A stretch of DNA of 64,000 nucleotides from positions 186,001-250,000 of the forward strand of contig BDIU01000045.1 of NCBI GenBank assembly GCA_002118135.1, written 5' to 3'. Below are positions 49,601 to 61,207 of the stretch, in pieces (positions within the stretch are counted from its first letter, which is position 1; every line of letters begins with the position of its first letter). The notes below the pieces were generated by a model. The model worked only from the letters and a program-made list of their open reading frames with translations, was not told where the DNA came from and searched no databases. The position numbers and the translations under genes were made by a program. The stretch is from Trebouxia sp. TZW2008. Lineage: Eukaryota; Chlorophyta; Trebouxiophyceae; Trebouxiales; Trebouxiaceae.

Positions 49601-52600
49601 CATTGCCTCCTGTTCCTACGTGGCACAGTCTTGTATGTCAGCCAGCTGTTGTGCAGGGAGCTCTGTCTGTGCCTCATCTGCTGGTGTCTCATGTCTTTGA
49701 AGAAGTGCTACACATGGCTGCCCCATCAGAGGGAGGCCGCAGCGTGTGCGAGGGCATGCAGGATCCACTGGGCGACACCCTCATGCGGACAGTTAACATC
49801 CTGTCCTCCTTCTTTGCAATGCTGGATCTTGACAAAAATGGTAATGTGGAGCTGGCTGACCTCCATCGCATGCAGGTACGCTTCTATGGCAACATTTGCA
49901 GCTCTTCAAATTGGCAAACATGTGGTGCCCTTGCTTTGACTTGCTGCGCAGACGTGAGAAGTGATCCCGCAGCGCTCTGCTTTCTTTCCATGTTTGACAT
50001 GCACCTGGGCCTGAAAATATTGCCAGGCAGAAATGTTGCCACATGACTGGACATGCAGTAAGAGACCTTTCCAGCCAGGATGGAGTTTGCAGCTTCTGCC
50101 ATTGCCAATCTCGACAGTATGTGCTCAACACCAGCAAACAAGCCTGCAACACTTGCACCAACTCCAGCTCAAACTGCTACATGCATAGGTAATGTGCAGC
50201 ACACCAATGTGAGGTAAGCGCATGCTGCCTGACTACCCTTTTGTTGTCCAGGATGACATGGGTGAACTGGGATTGCTCATTCTGGAGAAGGCCTATGGTC
50301 GGTTCGACACAGGGAGGCTTGCTTCACTAGACAAGCTGCAATTCACACAGGTGCACTGCTGACACATGCTCCTCACCAAATCAACATGCTCTTCATTTCA
50401 GTCATTGTTACTCAATAAGACTTGTGCGCTGCGTGTCATGTATTGGCGCCATCATATTGCACTTTGTGCCAGCTTTGCAATTCTTATGTCTTGCATAGGG
50501 ATGGCCTCACTGGCATTGAAAGCTGAAGTTGTACAGCAACCCTTGACCCAATTTCATATAAGCAGCAGCTCAGCATCCCAGACACAATCGCATGGCTCAT
50601 CAGCACTTGCAGAAAACTTGCTGAAGTCCTTTGACCTGAGAAGCTGGTGGCTGCAGGCATTTCTGTCTTGGCTGGGGTTTGAGCCAACAGCTGAAAGTGA
50701 TGTCGAGGAAACTCCTGATGACATCTTCAACCTGAAGCGTGCCATGAGCCTCACCTCATCCTGGCCCACCACACAAGGTGGGTGTGCTTCCTGCATCATG
50801 CAGGCTTCATTACATTGGCAAGTCAAGGCCTCATTGCACTCAAATGTTATACACTCATTGCATTGGCTTGCTACGTCTTGTACATGCATCCTTTGGAAAC
50901 CTGCCAACATTCCAGCGCTTGACGTGCTGCAGACAACAGCGCCAGCTTGAAGTGCTCTGACACATGACTTACTAGGCTCCAAATGCACAGCAGTTTGCTT
51001 TCCCCAAGTTTCATAAGGGCATGTCAATACGGTAAGTGCTGCTGCTGTCTTCAGCTTGCCCAAGCTCATGCATTTGGCCAGGGTGCTTGCAGCAAAGTTG
51101 CTTGCAAATCTTACTCAAGCATTCAGAGAAAAGCTGGATTGCGTCAGGGTCTTCGAGGGGCATTGCAAAGCTGTTGACAGTGTCAGAAAGCGGGCGCATG
51201 CGCAGCCCGCCTCTGGTGGAGAAGTTCAGGCGAGCCAGGGACAGCTGTCAGCTACAGATGCACACTGGGCAGACAGATAGTGACAACTGGCAGTCCAGCT
51301 CGCCTACTAATGGCAAGCTGCTCAGCCTGAAGCGCATGTTCCATGAGGTGGGCACACTATGTCGTCACAGCACGTCTGTGCAGCTGCTGCATGTCTTCCC
51401 TGCTGCAAGGTTGAATACGATTGCTGTCTGTCTGACTGGCTCAGTAGCCTGGACAGCTGGCATCCTGTATCTTTGACAGCAAATGCGTCGCTTTCACTGA
51501 CGCTCCTGAGCTGAATCATAAGTGCACTTGCTGCTATGGATTGGTCCAAGAGATCACCCTCTGATGTGCTCACAGTTCCCAGGCAATTGTACTGCTTGTA
51601 TTTGAGCTTCAGTGTGGAAAGTTGTGCTGGGTTGAGTGGGTCTGTGAGTTGAGCATAAAACCTTTGTAGGTGGACAGCAATGGCAATGGTACACTGGACT
51701 CACGGGAGGTTGAGGTGTTGCTGAACACCCTGGCTGCTGATGCCCTGGGCGAAGGCAGAAGGGTTAGCAAGCAGGAGATCCGCAATGTCATGGAGAAAGT
51801 GGACTCCAACAAGGACAGGCGCATTGCCTTTGATGAATTCATTCGGGTGAGGCCACGGGCTGCACCCTTGGTTCTCCCTGCTCCCTTGCCAGCAACATGT
51901 CATTCAGCACCAGAGAACACTGGCATAGTTATTTCCACTGTGTGGCACATGCGATCAGCCTTGTTGGCTGGCTAAAGCATGTAAAATCATGTTCTCTTTC
52001 TGGCCAGACCCAGACAATGGCCTGATAGTGTTGTTGCTCACTGGCTATGGCAGGATCTAAGGTCCCACCCTTTCTTGATGCTGCTGCTGTCTTTGCTATT
52101 GCTAGCCTCCTGTTGTGATGGCCTGAAAGCACTGCCTTGCCACGGCAGATCTTGATGGTGCCAACTTGATGGTGTTTGCAATCATGGTGAAGTCAGCTGG
52201 TCTGTGCACACAGGTGATGGCGCCATTGCTGGATGGCCATAATGAGCTGAACTGGCAAGCAAATATGGTGGATGCCATTGAAAAGAAGACAGCCAATCAG
52301 CATAATGAAGGTGAGCCTTTGAAAGAGCAGTCAAGGATTCAAATTACCAAAAAGCACTTTGATCATGTGAGCTCAAAGTTGTGACTCAGTTGTGACAAGC
52401 AACAGTCTGCAACTATTCCTTGCTGCCTGTGTTTTCTGTGTGTGTTGTATGCCTGAACAAGTTGATCAACTGACAGTAGTGTTGTGTTGAGGCTGCAGGC
52501 TGTCTTTGTGACAGTTTGTATGCGTGCAGGATACATGGCCCCCGCCAATGTGCCTATGTGGGTGCTCCTGCCCAACAGCCTCTTTCTGTTCTGGTGGGAT

Positions 52601-55600
52601 GCCATGATCCGCTGGTTGGCAGTGGCCTTCTTCATCCAGATCCCCATTGACATTGCTTTCAACATGCAGGAGCGCCTCCCCCACTGGTACTATATCACCA
52701 TTCAGGTCAGCATTGCAAGACTCACTACCAGTGAATGTTTGGTTTTGACTGCCATAGAGTTCCAAGCAAAGGCCAAACAGTTGACGTTCACAAAATCCTG
52801 TGATCGTCTATTGCATGTTTCACACTGAAGCTCACATGCATTGGTCAAGTTTGGGTCAGGCAGCAAGACAGCATTACCTGCTGTGCAATCTTTTTGTTGC
52901 AGACCTAACCCCGTGCATAGGCGGCAGCTTACTCTTGCACGATCTGCTCATGCTCATTAGCTTCTTGTGGCTAAGTCTTGCCGTCCACTTTGCCCTGTAC
53001 ACATGCTGTTATGCTTGAGTGACTAGGCTGAACTGTGGACTGCTTGATGCAGGTGCTGGACTTCCTTCTCGTGATGGACATTGTCCTGCAGTTCTTCAGG
53101 GCGTATGTGAACAAGAAGAGTGTGCTTGTTGTCCAGCTATCCAGAATCAGGCGCAACTATCTAGGTACAGTACTCAAGCCTGTGGTCACAAGCGTGCATG
53201 CTGAGAATCCTGCACTCATTGATCCTCGTATAATTTGTCTGAGGCGTCTGGTTTCTGCTGCAGCTGTGTCAGGAACAGAAGTCTGTTGCATTGTATGTCA
53301 GTGGTGTGGTGCCAATGGTACAAACAACAGCTAGTCTTTGCTGCTCTTCTGTAGTATCACAGCATAAAGCAAATCTCCACGTCACGGTAGAGCCAGAGAT
53401 GCATTAGCACATCTGCGCAGCAAAATGTAATGTTGTTTTGCAGGCAAGCACTTCCTGGTGGACTTTCTTGCTGCTTGCCCATATGATCTGCTGGTCAAGA
53501 CTGCTGGTGGGTCCGTGCGGTACCAGGCCTGGGTGCGCATACCCAAGCTGCTGCGGCTGCATAGGGTGGTTGTGTGGTATCAGAAGAAGGTACATTGCTG
53601 TCGTGCCCGCTGTAGAATGACTGATCCTGCAAAACATGTTGCTAGTTGTGACATTCTGTTGCAAGATGATCTTGCCAACATTGTCTGCACCCAGCAACCA
53701 CAACCTGATGTTGAACATGTGCTAGCAATTCCCCTTATGTAGCTCTGCAGCCTTCAGCATGACAGACATACATGACACCCAGGCATGGCTCCTAAACTGC
53801 ATGCCTGACTCCAGTCTGTACCTTGCAGGAATCAGAAATTGATGCAGATTCCATTCGCTCCAGATTCCGCTTCCTCATTCCCATCATGCTTGGCGCCTGT
53901 CACATCATGGCTTGTGTGCTGTGGTATGTGGGTACCTACAATTTGCCACCTGTGTGGCGAGAGAGCCTTGATCAGTCTGACAGCAATCCCCAGTCTGCGA
54001 GTGACACAGCAGACTACCAAGCCCTCTTGGCCAATCACTGGCTGGGATCTTATGCAGGTGACAACACGTATATGTTGCATTGAGTGGAGATGCAGCTATG
54101 CATTTGTGTATGACTGCGTGATGATCAGCACTGATTGTGTCTTGTGCACATGACAGTTTGCATTGCTGCCTCAGCATGCATCATGTAGTGGGATTGTCCT
54201 TTGCCTATTGTGGTGTGAAAGTGGCTGCTCAGGTACAGGTACATGCTCTGGCTGCAGCACAGATGCTTGTGCGTAGTTGGTCGTGGCAACAGGCAGCACA
54301 AGACAGTACTCAAATCAGATTCTGGCCTGCACAGCTAAAGCGTGTTTACCACATATCAAACTGTTGCACTCAGAAACAAACCTGCCTGAGCATCAAACAT
54401 TGCAATGCGCTGCTGTACATCAGCTCTTGCTTACCGCAGCTGCATTAGCTGTCAGCTACTTGTCTTGCAGGCTTTGGAGACTCTGACATCTACCTACAAG
54501 GCAATATTGGGCAGCAATACCTGCTATGCTACTACTGGATGGTTGCCACCTTGACCACCAATGGTCAAGTTGGTGACATGACACCCAAAAGCATGCTGGA
54601 GGTGAGCCTTAGTTGCTTTGCTCTTGCATCCTACTGTCTTGACCATTCTGCATGCATGCCACAGCACGGACTGGACCAATGAGGTGCAGGGATCATCCTT
54701 ACCCAGAATGTAAGGAGTGATCACCAGCAACTCCAAAGTGTTACCCAATACACCAACATCGTTAGGCCGCGGCTTCTGCTCTCAAAAGGCTGGACCCTGA
54801 TCCTGACTGAAGTGTGTGGATAAACCCCTTGCGTGGTGGCGTCATGTTGCTGTTGATGTGCAGATGCTGTTCACATGCGTGGCCATGGTGCTGTCCCTGA
54901 CCATCTTTGCCTACATTCTGGGAGAGATCTCCAACCTGGTGATGGACCAAGATGCAGAGCTAGTCAAGACGCGCTCACAGGCACGCCCTTGGCCATTTTC
55001 TGATGCATCTGCATGTTTCATGGGTAGCAAGCCTATGCAGCTTTGCTGCCCTTAATGCTGGCTTGCTGCATTGCAATAGTTGCTTGACTTTGAAGGGCTG
55101 CAGCTCATGTCCTTAAAGGACCAATGCACTGAAGTGCCTCCAGGGTTGTTACCGTCTTTGTTTGTATCTTGCTGCAATTGTATCACTGCATCTTTCGCCT
55201 CATCTGCATGAAATGGTATGCAGTGCTGGTTGATGACAAGTCTAGACTGACCCTTGAATTCCTGTTGTGTAGGTGCAAGGGGTGACCAAATTTGTGGCCA
55301 ATCGCAACCTGCCTCTGGCTCTGAAGGAAGACATCAGCCGGCATCTGGAGGGCTCGCAAGTAATCCGTAATGAGCAGGATGAGGGCGATGTCTTCAGCAG
55401 GCTATCACACACATTGCAGGTAATGTCACTTGCTTTTGCCTAAAACCGCAATGGACACACAAATGATTACGCATATAAGCGCTGTTCTTGCAGGCAATGC
55501 AGGGTCCATATGTAGTTGTCAGGCAGCCCTGTCAGCCTGCTGCCAGTTGGCTCTTGCTGCACGTACGTCTTACGCTGCTACACACATTGGTCCTTCTGCA

Positions 55601-58600
55601 CACTAGAAGGTCAATGCCAGGGACTAAAGGCTTGTGACTGGCTTACACTTTTCTGCGAAACACTTTCGCTGGATGTATGCCTAGCTGCACGTTTTACACA
55701 CCTGAGCATGGCCAGCAGCAGAGTCTGCATCACTGAGAAGCTGTGATGTGCAGGTGGAAGTGGGGCGGTACATGAGCCGCAGCCTGATCAGTGTAGTCCA
55801 CATCTTTGAGGGCTGCAATGACAACTTCCTGGATTCTCTGTCCATTCTGCTGCACGAGGTATGTGACCCAGCCGGTGGCATTGACAGCATGGTTGCATAA
55901 GTGCCTTCTCATCTTGATCAATGTCTGCAAGTCATATCAGTATGTACTCCTTATCCTGTAACACTTGCGACTATAATGCCTGCAAGCATGTGTGTAGGGC
56001 CAGATGTGGCAGTGCTTTGATGATTTGCTTTCAGCAGGTCTTCTGCCTGGCGCGACCTTGGCGGGCTACACTTTTCACTACAGGACCTATACAACCTGCT
56101 ATGTTGGCGCGCACATCAGCTGCACATGGGGTACATAACAGTGTACAGTGGGGATTTGATGAGTGGAAGTGGGCTGTGTGCAGGTCAACATGAGTCCAGA
56201 CAGCTACCTGTTCCGCATGAATGATGTCTCACGTGAGCTGTACATTGTGGCTGGTGGCAAGGTCGAGCTGCTCATAGAGCAAGACGACCAGCTGGACCTT
56301 GTTGAGAGCAACAGGTCTGCCGGACAGGTATGCAAAGGATCAATGTTGTTTCACAACATCCCATCAAGTCATCTAGGGCGACAAAAGTGTTGCAATGATA
56401 CAAAAGATTTGTGGGTTTTCCTGATGCAGCTCAAACATTGTGCATGCTTTCTCACTCATACGCATTTGCCATCTTTGTAAGTGTACTCATCTATTATGTT
56501 AGCATCATCTGACCTTGAGCTCCTGCATGTGTGACTTACTGTGATTTGCGCTGCCAGTCTGAACTCAAACAACAGCAAGAGAGACAACAACGTCTCTATG
56601 CTATGAGGTTTTGTGCTAGGAGGGTATAAATAGAAGCAAGTTTGGCAGTGTGAGTGACTATCATTGGCGCAGGTGGTAGGTGAGATGGGGTTCTTCTTTG
56701 GCATGCGGCACATTACTCATGCCCGGGCACAGAGCACCACCCCGACTACCCTATTTGCCTTGGCCAAGGCTGACTACAGCCAGCTGGTCAAGCTCTACCC
56801 AGACCAGGTATGATGCATGCAATGCCAATATGAACAAGCTTGACTGTGGTGTAACTAACTCACAGGGAGTGGAATCTACTCAGCTGCAACAGCGTCAAGC
56901 AGTACCTATGTCAAAAGTTGACACAGTCTCACACAGTGCAAAAGCCTGCCCTGCGTGTGAGCAAGCCCGGTTGCTATAATGCTAGCTGCATGATGCAGAC
57001 CATGTTGCATGCCATCTGAGACACCTCTTTTTAGCAAGTACCAGGCAAATTCACCCCATGCGTACAGGCTCTTATACACGAGCCTGAACTCTTGGTGGTC
57101 TTCTAGTCATGTGTTTGCTGTTAGTATATGATAATGAGATACATTGGCTTGATACAGGAGGAGCAGATCACGCGCAATATCCTGGCCAGCTGGCAGGTGC
57201 AGCGCAGCATGCATAGCGAGGTGAAGAAGGTGCTGGAGGTGGCCAAGCGTAAGAAGCGCAACGAGCGTGTGGTGCGCCTTGTTGATGCTGCAGCCAGGGG
57301 AGATGTCTCTGAGGTCACTTCTGCCTCTCTTTGGAGACTGTGATTGTCTGCTGTGCAAGCAACACCTTTTTTGTTGGCGTGATCCATGCCCTCATCAGCT
57401 TGTCAAGTGACTTTGATAGAAGAAATCTGCCTGACTGCAGTTGATGCTGATATTAAACCCTTGCTGGTAGATGCAAGCATTCAGATGGGGCACATGTTGC
57501 TCATTGTGCCAAGGTCATTCTGCAGTGACTGCCAGAGCATCCAAACAGGCTGTTGATCAGATCTGCCTACAACCAACAATGTCTTTGGTTCATCAAGCCC
57601 GCTGTCAGCACATCTTGCTGTGTGCTCAGCAAGCCAGCTGCTTTGGTCCAGGTGGACTTCATGCTAAACTAGCAAGTGGCTGTGTGATCAAGAAAGGCTC
57701 CGAGTCCAATCGATGAATGATTGTTTCTATTCAGCAGGTGTGGTGCAGGTGAACTTCATGCTGAGTGGCAATGACGTGGAGGTGGATGACGGGGACTACC
57801 ACCAACGCACCGCTCTGCACCTGGCAGCCAGCTTTGGCCACATCTCCATGGTGCGCCACCTGGTGCTCATTCATGGGGCCAACATGAACGTCCTGGACAG
57901 GTCAGCTGCCATGCTGTATTGAATAGCCTGACCAGCCTTTACCATATGCTATGGCAAACTCATGTACTGACCCTGTAAACACAGCGATGCTGGAACAGCC
58001 GCACTTTCTTGCACTGTGCATGGCATCCTTCTGCTTTCAGGCTGTGCTACCTTCAGCAGCCAGTACTCTGATGCATGTGGTTGTAGAATTTGGTTTCCTT
58101 AAGAGTGCAAAACTGCATTGCGATGCAAATGTGGTACAAACCTTACAGAGTGCTTTGCTTTGTCGTGCATAATTGGTACCAGAGCATAATGAGTGAGCAG
58201 GACTGTGTGCTACAGATACAATGGGACGCCCATTATGGATGCTGTCAGGCATAAGCACAGTGAGGTGGTAGCCTTCCTCAAGCGCAATGGGGCTGTGCTG
58301 CATCATGACAAGGCCAAAGGTACACTGCCTCGCCAGACACTACACTTATCAGCGCATATCAGACCAGTACAGCATGCAGCTGGGGTCGGCAGCACCCCCT
58401 CCAGAGACCCGTGTCGGCTGCATCTCACTTGCACCATATGCCAAAGCTAGTTTCCATCTGCTAGTCTCATCTATTCCAAGACAGATTGCTTGGTGCAAAC
58501 GCTTTCGCTGTAGTCTTCCTGTATGTGTTTGTGACTGTCAGCAATTGGCTCCGCTCTCACCATATTGATGCCGGCACAGCCTGAAACATGTGCTGGGACG

Positions 58601-61136
58601 CCGCAAGATCAAGCTGCTGTTCTGCAGGAGCCTTGTTCAAGGCTTGTGTAGATGGAGATGCAGCATATGTGGAGCTGCTGATCAACAATGGCATGTCAGC
58701 CAGCACCAGTGACTACAATCAGCGCACTCCCTTGCACCTGGCTGCCTCAAATGGCCATACACATATCGTGCACTTCCTGTGCAACCAGGCGGTATGTTTT
58801 CTGATCTTGTCTGCTTCTGTCAGCATGTATGCATTGTGTGGCATGGCTTAATCTGGGATTTCAGGCTTCACAACAAGACCCCTGCAGCGCCTTAACAAGC
58901 AGACAAGTGCACTGTGCTTGTGCATTCAGCTCTCACACTTGCTCCTTGATCCAAGAAGCTGTGCTTCCATTGATCGCCAATCTGTCAATGCAGGACATGC
59001 GCGCCAGGCAGTGCCTTCCAAACTTTTTGCCCACTAACAAACTCCTGCACAGATGGCCTTGACAAGAAAATTATCTTGCTAAGACATCCACTTCTTGACA
59101 TCTCGATTTGATTCAACCACTTTGTCTACAGCTCAATTGTCATCAAATGCTGCTGCTGCAGCAAGGACTGTTGGTCATGCCTTAATGCAGCCCTTGCAGT
59201 TCGGATGATCACATATTGCTTTGACTGGGTGTACAGGGAATGCAGCTGAATGCAGTGGACGGGGCAGGCAACACAGCGCTGATGGACGCCATCAGGCACA
59301 GCCACAAGGAGGTGCAGGCCGCCCTCAGGGCTGCAGGAGCCAATCCTGCTGCTGTTAAGATGGCAAAAGAGCTGCAGCCCTTACAATGCGAAAAGATTGC
59401 CGCAATTGATACAGTAAGCTGCCTATACAGGGGGTGCAGCTGAATGCAGTGGATGGGGCAGGCAACACAGCACTGATGGACGCCATTCGTCACAGCCACA
59501 AGGAGGTGCAGGCCGCCCTCAGGGCTGCAGGAGCCAACCTGGCTGCTGTCAATGTGGCGGATAAGCTGTGCCTGGCTGCAGCAGAGAATGACACTGCTAC
59601 CCTAGAGGTCTGACTCCTGGCAATAATGTTTCTTGTGGCAATTGTTACAGTGCTCAACTTCAATGCCAGGTGTGTGATGTTACTGTAGATCTATACAATC
59701 CCTGCGTGCATATCCCAGCTGCTCTCCTTTTTGACCTGATGACTGACCTGTTCAACTTGACCTCAGCTGTCTTGTGTGTGCAAGCTGTTGGCCTTATGTA
59801 ATGAGTGGCCGTGCTAAAAAGCAATGAAGCCCAGTCACGTTGACGCATGCCCTCTGTCATGTGCTGCAGGTGTTGATAGAGAATGGCGTGAATGTTAACT
59901 GTGCTGACTGTGATCAGCGCACAGCTCTGCATGTGGCTGCCAGCAGAGGTCGTGCCGAGGTTGCCTTCTTTCTAGTCAACTGCCCCAATGTTGATGTCAA
60001 CCCACTTGACAGGTGATGGTTCCTGCTGTCTCATGACTCCTTGCAAACCTATGACACTTGACTGGCAACCTATGCTCAACTTGCAAGACAAATGCTGTGT
60101 TAGCGTGGACTTGCACAAGTGTTGCCACTGCTGCTGCTGTGGCATGGCACTTGGAATAGACCAATCTCTCTTTTGGGCTCGAGTCTCTGCATCAAACAGA
60201 TGTTCATGCAAAGGTACATATGGATGTGTCTGATTCTGACCAGCATGTTTTGTGCATGGCAGGTGGGGAGCAACACCTTTGCAGGATGCCTATTTGAGTG
60301 GGGACAAAGTCATGTGTGCCCTGCTGGAGAGGGCAGGGGGCAAACTGGCTGATGACCCCTCAGTCAAAGAGAAGCTGCCTGCCTTGCTGGTATGTGTCTC
60401 ACTTGCAGTCATGTGCATGTAGCGAGCACTTTGCCTTTCAGTCTGACCAAATTGGTGACCCAAGCAAATTTGTGTCAGCAATCTGATGCTCATGTGCTGT
60501 CATAAGTGTGTGTGTCAGTATTGCCGGCAGCGCAAACCGGCACTGGAGTGTTCAACCTTTACGTTGAACCTTCTTGTCTGCCTGCTGAGTGGATGTTCGC
60601 AAACGCATGCTCGGTGAGACCGCGCATGCTTATGTCTATCCTGGGCTGCATGCCTGAGATCCTAGCCAATGCAGGCAGTGCCTGGCAACAACAACAGCAC
60701 TGCAACATTTGCACAGCTGCCAAGAGACATGCCACATGCAGCAGGACATTGGCACCAGAAGGTGGCTTGGCGGCATAAGAAGGTCCAGCATATGCAGACA
60801 AGACTAATGATGCCATGATGCAGGCTGACCAGTAGCATCAGCAGGTGACTTGGCGGCAGGAGAAGGTGCAGCATGTAAATGATGATCATAATTATGCCAT
60901 GCTGCAGGCAGGACAGCGGCACCAGAAGGTTGCTAGGCGGCAGGAGAAGGTGCAGCACATAGTGAAGGGCTGCCCTGAGGTGGCGGCCGCCAGCCAGCTG
61001 CAGCTGCTATGCAGCGCTGTGCGTGCCCATGTGCCTGATGTGGAGCAGAGCTGCATCATGGTGCAGTGGATGATGCAGGAGGTGGCGGACCTGGGCACCA
61101 CTTCAGGCGGCTCCTGGAACCCTGCCAAGGTGCTGT

Positions 61137-61207
<71 letters not shown>

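Noticed and set aside
48022..52530. Two separate channel genes instead of one
   Set aside because: Exons across the linker chain in phase and no stop is forced. Kept as the main alternative because no transcript evidence is available.
54524..54748. 74-codon minus-strand frame (VITPYILGKDD)
   Set aside because: Lies in the intron and pore exon of the channel's domain II on the opposite strand; no splice context or family.
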